Shown one piece after another: positions 1-8,668 of a DNA stretch of 64,000 nucleotides. A model generated the notes under the pieces. It had not been told where the DNA came from, searched no databases, and worked only from the letters and a program-made list of their open reading frames with translations. Position 1 is the first letter of the stretch. Each line of letters opens with the position of its first letter. Location of the stretch: NCBI RefSeq assembly GCF_000614125.1, contig NZ_BAKJ01000026.1:1-64000 (forward strand), written 5' to 3'. Source of the stretch: Bacteroides rodentium JCM 16496. GTDB lineage: Bacteria; Bacteroidota; Bacteroidia; Bacteroidales; Bacteroidaceae. The position numbers and the translations under genes are program-made.

Positions 1-849
1 GTCATACTCATAGCGGTAGGCCAACGCGTCCAGCCTATCCTGAGAAATCACTTCCCCCTGAAGGCACGGGGGAAGAACAAAGCGGAGATTGCCGCGGTTG
101 TCGTACACATAGTAGGTGTCGTGGTTCCCGTTGGCGCTGACACGGCGTTGCAATACCCTGCGACCCAGTTTGTCGGTAAATTGATAGGAGGAGTTGCCGT
201 CCTCGTCGGTGGTCTGCAACACTGACAGTTCACCGGAGGCATAGCTGCCGGATGGCACCGGGGAATTGCCGTCGACCTTGTAGCGGATGCAGTCAAGGCG
301 GCTGTCACCCGTCTTGTTTGTCAGGTAAACGGTCTGCACGCGCTTCCGGTTGTCGTGCCACAATTGTCCCGCGCCATACTCCTCGCAAAGGCGACGGTAT
401 ACCGGCTCCTCATAGGAAGACATATCGTAAGGAGCGGTGTCGCCGTAGCTCGTCCGTGCCTGTGCGGTGACAGAGGAGGGTGCGGTATATGCCCCACCCG
501 CACTGAAAGCCACCGGCAGCCAGTGCTTTTCCGGCACATCAAGGGAAGTGTACTCCTGCAGGCTCACCAAATCCTTTCCCGAAGGAGAGGCGCGGTAGTC
601 TACTTGCTGCGCCGGACGTCCCAGACCGTCCGTATAACAAATGGAGACCTGGACGTTGCCGCTTTCGTAATTGCTGATTGTACCGTTGTTGCAAGCCACG
701 GATGAGACCCCGTTGAGGGGAGTGAGCGTAGCCACATAATTCTTGTCCTTGCTGAAAGAAACTGTTGCGGGATCGGTGCTTTGGGAGTGTATTTCCAAAG
801 AGATGCCCAAAGTGAATATCAATAGTATATATCTTAAAATCTTATTCAT
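1..849 (-). CDS. RHS repeat protein with DUF6443-like N-terminus (3' end outside window)
   Basis: The frame is open from an ATG at 849 to the left edge, so only the N-terminal 283 residues are present. It begins with a signal peptide (MNKILRYILLIFTLGISLEIHSQ), followed by a region with GLGRPAQ and repeated tyrosine/aspartate motifs (YVYDNRGNLRFVLPP) typical of DUF6443-containing RHS/YD proteins of Bacteroidota. Such proteins are exported and carry a long YD-repeat shell, sometimes ending in a variable toxin or adhesive tip; that tip would lie beyond the window, so no activity can be assigned. It starts 12 bp after the stop of the upstream gene and is probably in one operon with it. Confidence 0.75.
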   Translation of the reverse strand, partial: MNKILRYILLIFTLGISLEIHSQSTDPATVSFSKDKNYVATLTPLNGVSSVACNNGTISNYESGNVQVSICYTDGLGRPAQQVDYRASPSGKDLVSLQEYTSLDVPEKHWLPVAFSAGGAYTAPSSVTAQARTSYGDTAPYDMSSYEEPVYRRLCEEYGAGQLWHDNRKRVQTVYLTNKTGDSRLDCIRYKVDGNSPVPSGSYASGELSVLQTTDEDGNSSYQFTDKLGRRVLQRRVSANGNHDTYYVYDNRGNLRFVLPPCLQGEVISQDRLDALAYRYEYD

Positions 850-861
850 GGTCATGTTCTT

Positions 862-3800
862 TTAGGGATTAACGTAATTGTATTCATAGGATTGAAGCAC
901 TTTCTTGGAAGAGCCTTCCATGAGCCAGACCTCTGACAGACGACCGAAATTGTCGTAACCGTAATAGGTCGTCGTGCCCGCCGGAGATGTTTCGGTCAGC
1001 AGCCCCATTTGAGGCCTATGGGTATAGGTGGTGACATGTGCCTTGCCCAGTTTAGACCTAAGTCCGTCTATCTGTATCATATTAGGGGCAGCAGAGGAAG
1101 AAAGTGACTCGGGAGCGACACCTAACGCAGACTTGACTTCATCATACGTGGCATTCTCTATTTTTGCCACCGGATACATGCCTTGGTAACTCCAGAGAAA
1201 AGTCACATCTCCCGTTTCATCGGCAGAGACGTGCAGAGGATTGCCATAAGCGTCATATTTATGACAAGTGACACGGGTTTCAAGCGCTCCGCCCGCACCG
1301 GTATTCCGTTTGGCGGCAGAGAGACGAGGGATATTGCCAAACAAGGCATATTCATAAGAGACCTGTTTCAAACTTCCGTCCGACTCCTCATTTACCTCCA
1401 CCGGTTCAAGGATGCGGTTATCATCGGCCAGACGTTTCATCACGGCATCCCCCGGCTTGTCAAACGGATAGGTGTACTCCGTACGTTTCAATGTCTCTCC
1501 ATCCGAAACCAAAGTCTCGCTGGTATTCAGGAAGTGCACCGGGTCCTGTTCGTAAGTAGTCACAAGAGTAAACTGCCCGTTATCCTCATACCGGGTTTCC
1601 ATCTTCTTATTCAGCATCTTCTGCATCGGACGGATGGCAGGATAGAGGTAGCCATTGGGAATCTTGGTATTCAATGCACTGCCGGCATCCGAGCCATAAA
1701 TGTCGACAAGGGTTTTCATGGCATTTTCTTCGTAACAAACGGGAGAGTTCTCACGCCCGTTTGCCAGTATGGGAGCCTTTTGGATACCCCATATAATGTA
1801 AGGGCCGTCACCCAGTCCTCCATACGTATAGACCGTTTCACGCTTCTTGGTGTAACTGCCGTTCTTGTAGGCATATACCACCTCCTTCAGCAAAGTGCCG
1901 TTTTCCGAATATTTATAAGCGCCCACGCCCTGCGGGTTTTCATCCTTGGCTTCTATGCCCGTACCGTAGGGGAGTCTGTCGTCCCACCAGCTGTAGCATA
2001 AGTGCTTGTCGGGAATGTTCATGTAGTGGTATTCCTGCAGGCCAACCTTGTTTCCGTCCTTGTCAAAGTCTTCTGTGTAGACAGTGCTGTAACCCACGGA
2101 ATAGCCGTCTTCCCGGAATCCGTTGATACCCGTAGAACGGTAGTCCTTCTTATAGCGCGGATAGGCCATCAGACGACCGGAGGTGTAATAGTCGGCAAAC
2201 GAGTTGTTGGTGCTGTAATAATGCTTTTTCGTATGCAACACTTTATTGTCCGTATCCCGGTAGCAGATTTCTTTCACACGGAGACCTCCGCCAATGCTAT
2301 AAGGGTGGGTGGCGATATAGTCGTCAGGATAAGTGACCAACTTTCCGGACGCCTCGACTGACTTCAACTGTTTCAACAGCGAACCACCCACATAAAGGAC
2401 ATAAGTACCGGCAGGCAGCGTGATATTGCTCCAATAATTAGTCACCAGAGTATCGCGTGTGGCATGCTGCGGGTTAGGCAGATTGGTAGAATTATAGCCA
2501 TACTTCCACAAAGGAGATGCATCATTCACATTCCTTCGGATGCTTATCTCCAGTTCTGTAATGCCGCCATAGAGGCTGTGGTCTGTCAGCATCTTGATAG
2601 AGAGGGGGAAAGGCTGATTGTTTTTGGATATGGTGAACGAAGTAGTGACAAAGGGGATATTGTTCAACCCTTGTTGCTGGTTGCCCGATACCACGACTTC
2701 TTGCAAATGGTACATCAAATCCTTTTTATAGGGGTCTTGCTCAAAGTCGTCCGTCTTATATACATTCGATTCAAAAACGAATTCGGCCGTTCCTCCGGTC
2801 GGGTAGGTTATCTGCTGTAACTGGAATGCCTGTGCGTATGCCGGATTGGGTTCGCGGTCGGCACTGCTCCATAATTCAAGATGATGGAATTGTCCTTTTG
2901 ATTGCTGTTATAGCAGTAGGTGGGAATCAGGCTTTTATTGTTTGCACCGTTATAATACCCCCAATGATCGCGGGCCGCCGACAGCTTGGTGGGCAAAGCT
3001 GCTTCATTGTAGGAAAAAGAGTAGGATTCGGGGGAAGACACACCGCTTGCCGTATGTTTAAGCCCGGTCAATTTCAGCCTTTTGGTGTTCCAGTCCTGTG
3101 TAAACATGCCGTTGTTCCAGGTCGAGTTGTAATAAACGTGGCTGGACAACCTGCGATTCAGTTGGTCAAGGGGGGGCACATCTGACCCGCGATTGGAATT
3201 GGAAACAAAATACCCTTGGGTCAACTCCCATTTGCTTAGATTGTTGCCCGAAGCATCATTGATACAAATGGCCGACAAACGCACTTCCGGACTATAATCC
3301 AAACGGTCGGCAGCATACTCAAAACTGATGCAGCCACCCGGATAACTGATTTTATCCAGATAGGCCACATCATAATAGGCCATATCGGTGGTGATATATT
3401 GCTCCATCAGGTCATCCTCAATATTGGAGAAAGAAGCCAAATAGCGTTTTTCAGTCTTGTAACTAAGTGTGGCAACAGCTCCGCCCGCAGTCTTTATCTG
3501 TGTCAGATAGAAAGCGCTGAAATAGCTTTCCGCACGCGGACGGTCCGCAAAAACAGTCTGCTCGGTCTGTTCAAAGCGATATTCAGTGCCATCGGGAGCA
3601 GCCATTATCCAGCCAATCAGTTTGGGATGGCCCATAGCATCATTTTCCTTAAGTGGCGTGATGCGCACATTATCTTCTTTTTCCTTCACAATATTGCCCG
3701 AATGAGAAAATATGAACTTTCCCGAATATCCCGGAAACTGATAGTGAAAGATGTCAGGAGCCAGTTCCGTACCGCCACACTCAACGTATTTCTCGCTCGT

Positions 3801-4298
3801 CAAGGCTCTGTACAGAGTCTCATGGCTCATGCCTTGGGGCAGGGCAAACGGCAAAGAAGTGCCTGCTCCCTGCGTAAGGTAGGTATCCATGTGATAGATA
3901 TTCTTGATGTCTTGCAGTTGGTTATCCGGTGGGCTATTGAAATAAGCCCATTCGCAGAAGTCTTGATAGCGCCCTCTCACAGTATGAGTCACAACTCCAC
4001 CGGCATTCAATGTCCAGCCCAGCCCCACCCGGGTGGCCTCCTCATTTACCTTGATGCCTGAGGCATTGTAGGAAAGAGAGACGGGAAAAGAAAAATCTTT
4101 CAGTCGGATGGTATGAAGGGGGATGGTAATGTCCGGTACCCCTGTATGCCTGGACACCGGAAAATGTCCTACCTTCAGCAGACTTTGTGCATGAGGGGAG
4201 GGTGGAGTCACATTAGAGATAAGAATATTGTCTGACTGCGCAAACGTGGCAATTGTATGCCATAGGCAGATAAATAGAATGTAAATTGTTTGCTTCAT
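862..4298 (-). CDS. Large secreted RHS/YD-type protein, one frameshift
   Basis: Two frames, one from the ATG at 4298 and one ending at 862, join into a single protein of about 1145 residues if one base is restored near 2855. The downstream frame is open before its first possible start (PAYAQAFQLQQITYPTGG), so it is a continuation and not a new gene. The N-terminus has a signal peptide (MKQTIYILFICLWHTIATFAQ) and a beta-rich opening (GVPDITIPLHTI, VSLSYNASGIKV) seen in proteins that precede DUF6443 RHS genes in Bacteroides. The C-terminal half has YD-like repeats (YKYSENGTLLKEV, YGYDNFGRLSEVW). The gene with start 849 follows directly. Function unknown; surface or polymorphic-toxin related by family. 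Confidence 0.72.
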
Positions 4299-4464
4299 GT
4301 TTTTTTGTATTTTCCAATGAGTAAAAGTTTTGAGTCTTGCAAATCCAATGATTTGCGTTCAATGGAGGACATGCGAAACTTGAACGAATGTTCTTTTTTA
4401 TAAAACTGCCCCGCTGATAGCTTTGCATGCCAAACTGTAGGCAGGGCAGTTGTCGTTCAGTTTC

Positions 4465-4566
4465 TTACAGCGGCATCGCCTGCACACCCAGCACGCTGGC
4501 GATGGTGGCAACGATGGTACCCACAATCTTCAGGATTTCTTTCCAGGTTTCTTTGCTTATTTTCAT
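4465..4566 (-). CDS. Smalltalk peptide
   Basis: A 33-residue frame starting MKISKETWKEILKIVGT and ending LGVQAMPL, with one hydrophobic helix. It matches the short 'smalltalk' family of Bacteroides, which regularly sits beside an amidase, an HU-like protein and a DUF4373 protein, exactly as here. The start lies 38 bp after the amidase stop on the same strand. The role is unknown; size and hydrophobicity would suit a holin-like or membrane peptide, but that is inference only. Confidence 0.75.
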   Translation of the reverse strand: MKISKETWKEILKIVGTIVATIASVLGVQAMPL

Positions 4567-4603
4567 GATGAATAATGGTTAATGATTAATGGTTAATAAG
4601 GTC

Positions 4604-5044
4604 TTACAGCTCCTTCGCCACGTCGAAGCACGGGCACTGCTTCACCCACTCCCTCGGCTCCACCGTCCCGTCTCCGTCCAGGTCGGGGCTGAGGTCGCGG
4701 TGGCCGCAGACACGGGCGTTGCGGAACTGCTGTAGCAGCTGGTGCACCAGCAGGCGCAGGGCCGAGCGCTGTTCCGGGGTCCGGGTGTCCTTGGGGCGGC
4801 CCGCAGTGTCCAGTCCGCCTTCGTAGCAGATGCCGATGGAGTGCTTGTTGTAGCCTTTCGCGTGCGCCCCGGCAAGCTCCAGAGGGCGGGTGGGGACGGT
4901 GGCGCCGTCGCGGCGGATGTAGTAGTGATAGCCCGTCGTGCGGAAGCCGCGGCGGCGGTGCTCTGCTTCCAGAGCCTCGGGAGTAAGCGTGCAGCCCTCC
5001 CGCGTGGCGCTGCAATGCACCACGATGTAGTCTATTTTTCGCAT
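4604..5044 (-). CDS. N-acetylmuramoyl-L-alanine amidase (Amidase_2 family)
   Basis: A 146-residue protein starting MRKIDYIVVHCSAT. It carries the zinc-ligand histidines of the T7-lysozyme/PGRP-type amidase fold: H in VVHCSAT, the GYHYYI segment and H in VCGHRDLSPD. It would cleave the lactyl amide between N-acetylmuramic acid and the stem peptide. No signal peptide is visible, as is usual for phage-type endolysins that rely on a holin. A longer frame begins upstream at 5104, but those 20 residues are encoded by a hairpin repeat and the family begins at MRKI. Part of the minus-strand module running from 7632 to 4465. Confidence 0.88.
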   Translation of the reverse strand: MRKIDYIVVHCSATREGCTLTPEALEAEHRRRGFRTTGYHYYIRRDGATVPTRPLELAGAHAKGYNKHSIGICYEGGLDTAGRPKDTRTPEQRSALRLLVHQLLQQFRNARVCGHRDLSPDLDGDGTVEPREWVKQCPCFDVAKEL

Positions 5045-5126
5045 GATATTCAGTTTGTGTTTAAACCCTCGATTCTCCGGAGGGGAAGGAGAAAACTCCC
5101 GCACATCTCTTACACGTGCTTGATGG

Positions 5127-5167
5127 GTGGGGATTATTCCCCTCTCCCTCAGGGGAATGGGGGAGAG
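5127..5167. repeat. GC-rich hairpin repeat between amidase and HU-like gene
   Basis: Two nested inverted pairs: ATTCCCC (5136-5142) with GGGGAAT (5152-5158), and CTCTCCC (5142-5148) with GGGAGAG (5161-5167). It resembles the C4/G4-arm repeats at 19850 and 59864. It may stabilise mRNA between the two genes or be a REP-type repeat. Confidence 0.5.
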
Positions 5168-5188
5168 AATGTGTTTGTGTTGTAAGGT

Positions 5189-5674
5189 TTATCCCAACGG
5201 GTTGTCCGTCTGGTCACCGTCTATGCCGCCGCCATCGGGAGTGTTGCCTCCGGCAGAGGCGGTGTCCTTGCTGTAGGGCACGCACTTCACACCGGTCATC
5301 AGCGCACGGGTGGCAGTGGTGCGGTCCTGGTTCTTGGTGCTCGTGGGGGTGAAGCGCACGGCAAGCAGGGCTTGGGCGGCGGTTACCTCGGCGGCGGTGG
5401 CAGCTCCCTTGCCGCGCGAGCGGAGCACGAGTCCGAAGGTGCCCAGCCCTTCCACCGTGACCGATTCGGAAGATTGCAGGTGCTTGGTCATCACCAGCAC
5501 CAGGTTGTCGATGGTGTTCTTCACATCGCCGGTGGAGAGCGATGAGTATTCGGCTATCTCCTTGGCAAGCTGGATGGTGCCCACCGTGCCTACGTGTACC
5601 ACACGGGGGTGGAAAAGTTTCTGGTTCTCTTTGTTCTCTTTCTTCGATTGGAATGTCTTGTAAAGTACTGGCAT
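5189..5674 (-). CDS. HU/IHF-like DNA-binding protein
   Basis: A 161-residue protein of the enlarged HU-like family of Bacteroides. Residues about 25-110 show the HU pattern: a helical part (TIQLAKEIAEYSSLSTGDVKN), a region with VTVEGLGTFGLVLRSRG and a beta-arm-like segment (LLAVRFTPTSTK). The C-terminal 40 residues are a low-complexity tail rich in Gly, Asp and Thr (ASAGGNTPDGGGIDGDQTD). Proteins of this type commonly accompany the smalltalk peptide and the amidase. A role in nucleoid or locus architecture is inferred from the family. Confidence 0.82.
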   Translation of the reverse strand: MPVLYKTFQSKKENKENQKLFHPRVVHVGTVGTIQLAKEIAEYSSLSTGDVKNTIDNLVLVMTKHLQSSESVTVEGLGTFGLVLRSRGKGAATAAEVTAAQALLAVRFTPTSTKNQDRTTATRALMTGVKCVPYSKDTASAGGNTPDGGGIDGDQTDNPLG

Positions 5675-5829
5675 AATCTTTAGGTTTTAAATTGTGAATG
5701 ATTTTGTGTTTTGTGTATTAAGCTTAACCACATTGCAAATATACGGAACAAATCCGCACCGGAAGAACGGATTCCGCAAAAGCGTTCAACAGAATGAAAA
5801 CTTTTTCATTTTCCCCGCAGCCTGCCCGG

Positions 5830-7065
5830 CTATTTGCAGAGGCTCAGCAGATAGTGCCCCGGCAGGCGTATCTTGCCGTGGCTTTCGCGCAGGGCATTGA
5901 AGCCCTTCCACATGGGGTGGCCTATCACGCCGAAGTTGCTCTTCAGGATGATGGCATACTGCTCGCGGGGCGGGACGTTGAACTGGCGCAGGCTGATCCG
6001 CAGCCCGTCCAGGTTGCGCCGCTGGCCGTCGGAAGGGGCTTGCAGGCGGTCGATGTCGGCAAGGGTCCACTCGCGGGGAACCGTGCGGCGGGACTTGTCC
6101 GAAACGGGGTGCCCGGCATCGGTCGCTCCGGGAGGAGCCGTTACAGCGGGAACAGTCCCGAAAAAAGCCGTTCCGGCATCAGCTCTCCCGCCCAGGGCTT
6201 TTCCCGAAGAATCGTCCTCCCCCCTTCCGGCAGGCTCTTCCCTCCCCCTTGCAGCCGCAGGCCCACCGCCCCCGGTTTCGGGGGAGACGTTGAGGAGGGG
6301 GTGTTCTTTGCTTTGCTCTGCTGCGCTATGCTCTGCTTTGCTTTGCTGTTCTTTGCTATCCTGTTCTATGCTATGGGTACCAAAATGCGCTTTTCCGTCG
6401 TTTTCGGTCGAAAATGTGACGTTTTCGGTCTGAAATGTGACACTTTCGGGTCTGTTTTGTCCCATTTCATCGAGAACGGGTGTGACTTTTTCGGGCGAAG
6501 ATGTGACATTTCCGGATACAGATTCGGAGGCAGATGTAACACTTTTCCCGGAAAATGTTACATCTTTTGAGACATTTTCCCCCGATTTTGAGACACTCTC
6601 CGGAGCAGGACAATCGCCTTCATCTTCGCTTTCACTTCCGCATTTGCTTCCGCCTTCGCCTTCCGTTTCGCCCTCGGCGGGCAGCAAGCGGTAGCGCGGG
6701 TCTATGCTTTCGGGCGTGCGCCTTCTCTTGCTGAAGAGGAATTGCCGTTGGATGTCGGCTGAAGTAAGGATGCCGTACCGGCTGAAGAGCGCGGCATCGA
6801 ACAGTCCGTATTCCACGGCAAGGGCGATGATACGCTCCACGGCGTCCGGCTCCAGGCGGTAGAAGCAGTCGGCAAGGTCGTCGTAGAAGAGGGAGTCGGC
6901 CACAACGTAGTAGCCCTCGCCGGCATAGACGGCCGAATATACTTGCAACAGCGCGGTGGGAGCCACATCGCCCTCGCGCTTCATGATGCGCCGCATCAGG
7001 CGGCTTTGCAGGAAGTCTGTGTTGACGGGGAAGTAGTCGAGCCCCCGTTTCTTGATTTTTGCCAT
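5830..7065 (-). CDS. DUF4373 (Lin1244/Lin1753 N-terminal) domain protein
   Basis: A 411-residue protein. The first 130 residues (MAKIKKRGLDYFPVNTDF, LLQVYSAVYAGEGYY) are the DUF4373 / Lin1244-type domain found in phage and mobile-element replication-initiation-like proteins. Residues about 140-270 are a low-complexity linker with a recurring Val-Thr-Phe-Ser theme (NVTFST, DVTFSG, SVTFQT) and then a Ser/Glu/Gln-rich tract. The C-terminal 100 residues (PREWTLADIDRLQAP, GHPMWKGFNAL) form a second conserved domain. Its association with amidase, HU-like protein and repressor points to a domesticated phage-like module. Biochemical role unknown. Confidence 0.8.
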   Translation of the reverse strand: MAKIKKRGLDYFPVNTDFLQSRLMRRIMKREGDVAPTALLQVYSAVYAGEGYYVVADSLFYDDLADCFYRLEPDAVERIIALAVEYGLFDAALFSRYGILTSADIQRQFLFSKRRRTPESIDPRYRLLPAEGETEGEGGSKCGSESEDEGDCPAPESVSKSGENVSKDVTFSGKSVTSASESVSGNVTSSPEKVTPVLDEMGQNRPESVTFQTENVTFSTENDGKAHFGTHSIEQDSKEQQSKAEHSAAEQSKEHPLLNVSPETGGGGPAAARGREEPAGRGEDDSSGKALGGRADAGTAFFGTVPAVTAPPGATDAGHPVSDKSRRTVPREWTLADIDRLQAPSDGQRRNLDGLRISLRQFNVPPREQYAIILKSNFGVIGHPMWKGFNALRESHGKIRLPGHYLLSLCK

Positions 7066-7122
7066 GTTGATAAGAATTAAGATTCCAAATATTCAATATG
7101 CGGTAACTGCATGTCCGCATGA

Positions 7123-7632
7123 TTATGGGGTTTCAAACTCGCGCAGCTCGCGTTCGTGCAGTTTGTCCCGGTATCGCTTCTTACGCTGGCGGATGGTCTC
7201 CAAAGCGTTGATGATGAGAGGAAGCCGCTCGCTGCGGTTCTTCAAGTTGGTGATGACCACATAGCGGGGCTCCGGTGATGCGGCATCCGGGCATCCGCCG
7301 GAGAGTTCCTGGGAGAGCCGGCGGCGCTTGCGGTTCTTGCGGTTGGCGGCACGGCGGCACTCTTTGCAATAATGGTCGGCCACACGGCCTTGGCGGTCGG
7401 CATAGAAGGCTTCGGCAGGAAGCAGCCGGTGGCACCCGCCGCAACGGTGCAACGGCAGGGCGGGTTGACAGACACCGGATACTGACGTGTCAAAGTCCGG
7501 TACTTGACGTGTCAGAGTCCGGACGCTGACGGCTTGGAATCCGGTGTCTGACAACCCGGACGTTTCGGATAAGTGACCTTGTTCTCTTGTTTTTGAATAA
7601 TTTTCCATAATATCATCTCTTTTTGTTTGCAT
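7123..7632 (-). CDS. Zinc-finger-like hypothetical protein
   Basis: A 169-residue protein, not assigned to a named family. Residues about 63-95 contain a likely zinc-binding unit: RCGGCHRLLPAEAF followed by HYCKECRRAANRKNRKRR, a CxxC...CxxC knuckle with a basic tail resembling phage HNH/zinc-finger proteins. The C-terminus is basic and helical (KKRYRDKLHERELREFE). Residues about 25-56 are encoded by a 22-bp DNA tandem repeat. It is the first gene of the minus-strand module; the ATG at 7632 lies about 27 bp after a predicted transcription start. A second ATG at 7608 is possible. Confidence 0.6.
   Translation of the reverse strand: MQTKRDDIMENYSKTREQGHLSETSGLSDTGFQAVSVRTLTRQVPDFDTSVSGVCQPALPLHRCGGCHRLLPAEAFYADRQGRVADHYCKECRRAANRKNRKRRRLSQELSGGCPDAASPEPRYVVITNLKNRSERLPLIINALETIRQRKKRYRDKLHERELREFETP
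7463..7550. repeat. 22-bp tandem repeat, about four units, inside coding sequence
   Basis: Units at 7485-7506, 7507-7528 and 7529-7550, preceded by a degenerate unit at 7463-7484. Consensus ACGTGTCAGAGTCCGGTACT plus two bases. Three units span 66 bp, so the array keeps the gene in frame while each unit is read in a different frame. The same unit recurs outside genes at 58297-58391. Confidence 0.8.
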
Positions 7633-7657
7633 AAAATAAACAAACCGATTATCTTTG
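7626..7657 (+). promoter_or_regulatory. Promoter for the S24 repressor
   Basis: TTTG at 7626-7629, a 20-bp spacer and TATCTTTG at 7650-7657 match the Bacteroides -33/-7 consensus. Transcription would start near 7662 and run into the repressor at 7782. Confidence 0.75.
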
Positions 7658-7663
7658 TTGCGG

Positions 7664-7696
7664 CAAAGATAAAAATGTTTTCTTGATTAAAACAAA
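7664..7696 (-). promoter_or_regulatory. Promoter for the phage-like module
   Basis: On the minus strand TTTG (7693-7696), 21 bp and TATCTTTG (7664-7671). Its -7 box and that of the repressor promoter form one palindrome around 7649-7672, so the two promoters overlap face to face. Confidence 0.7.
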
Positions 7697-7781
7697 TATT
7701 TTATAGGAATCCATTCAACGAAAACATCAACAGAGTAAGATACAACGGATTACAAGACAGACATTGAAACAATATAACGGT

Positions 7782-8507
7782 ATGAGCGAAAACAACAAAG
7801 GCACGATGTTCTGCGCCGCAGACATCATCAGGCGCGCCAAGCGCGTGAACGATTTCAAGTCGGACAGCCAGTTGGCCGACTTCCTGGGCATATCGCGTTC
7901 CACCCTGAGTAACTGGGGCGCACGAAACAGCATCGACTTCCCCCTGCTGCTGGGCAAATATCCCGACGTGGACTACAACTGGCTGCTCACGGGCAAGGGA
8001 AGCCCCGCCCGCCAGCGGAAGAGCTGCAAAAGCGAACTGATAGACGGTGAAGTGGAAATACTTCACACACCGAAAACATCCGACCCCGTGGACGACCGCA
8101 GCGTCACCCTCTACGACATATCTGCCGCCGCCAACCTGAAGACACTGCTGGCAGACCGCCCGCAGTACGCCTTGGGACGGATTGTAATTCCCAACATCCC
8201 CGTGTGCGACGGTGCCGTCTACGTCTCGGGCGACTCGATGTATCCCATCCTCAAGGCGGGCGACATCGTAGGCTTCAGGTCCATCCGCGACTTCACCGAC
8301 GTCATCTACGGTGAAATGTATCTCGTTTCCTTCCAGCGCGGCGGCGACGAATACCTGGCAGTGAAGTACGTCAACCACTCCGAACAGCCGGACTGCATCC
8401 GCCTGGTGAGCTACAACACCCACCACGACCCCATGGACCTGCCGCTGGCGGCCATCAACGCCATGGCGATAGTGAAGTTCTCGATAAGGAAGAACATGAT
8501 GATGTAG
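7782..8507 (+). CDS. CI-like repressor: HTH plus S24/LexA-type peptidase
   Basis: A 241-residue regulator. The N-terminal 75 residues are a CI-type helix-turn-helix (SQLADFLGISRSTLSNWG). The C-terminal half is the S24 domain, with the serine in VSGDSMYPILKAGDIVGF and the general-base lysine in EYLAVKYV. Such proteins bind operators as dimers and inactivate themselves when RecA filaments form. A likely cleavage region is YDISAAANLKTLL, which has Ala-Asn where LexA has Ala-Gly. The ATG at 7782 is preferred over an upstream TTG at 7764. Divergent from the module at 7632-4465, which it probably controls. Confidence 0.85.
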   Translation: MSENNKGTMFCAADIIRRAKRVNDFKSDSQLADFLGISRSTLSNWGARNSIDFPLLLGKYPDVDYNWLLTGKGSPARQRKSCKSELIDGEVEILHTPKTSDPVDDRSVTLYDISAAANLKTLLADRPQYALGRIVIPNIPVCDGAVYVSGDSMYPILKAGDIVGFRSIRDFTDVIYGEMYLVSFQRGGDEYLAVKYVNHSEQPDCIRLVSYNTHHDPMDLPLAAINAMAIVKFSIRKNMMM

Positions 8508-8595
8508 AGGGCGGCATTATCACCGGAAGTTTCGTAAGAACACTCCCGGCAAGGATTATTTAACAAGTAGACAGAAGAATTATACAAATGGAAAA

Positions 8596-8626
8596 TTTGT
8601 AATTTATGCTTTTTATCTTATTTTTG
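8596..8626 (+). promoter_or_regulatory. Promoter of TPR histidine kinase
   Basis: TTTG at 8596-8599, 19 bp, TATTTTTG at 8619-8626. Because the -7 box lies downstream of an in-frame ATG at 8606, it favours the ATG at 8669 as the real start. Confidence 0.7.
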
Positions 8627-8668
8627 CGATGTCATAGGCATAATAATAGTATCCGGAAAAAGAAAAAC

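Noticed and set aside
1183..2001. Long reading frame on the plus strand opposite the RHS-type gene
   Set aside because: It has no signal, family motif or start context and lies wholly opposite a convincing coding sequence, so it is a shadow. The same holds for long opposite-strand frames at 16077-16859, 24344-25324 and 47543-48511.
2808..2870. Programmed frameshift in the large RHS-type protein
   Set aside because: No slippery heptamer or downstream structure is evident, and identical-looking one-base losses occur in unrelated genes.
4213..4428. Small frame upstream of the large RHS-type gene
   Set aside because: It overlaps the signal-peptide codons of that gene in another frame and has no independent support.
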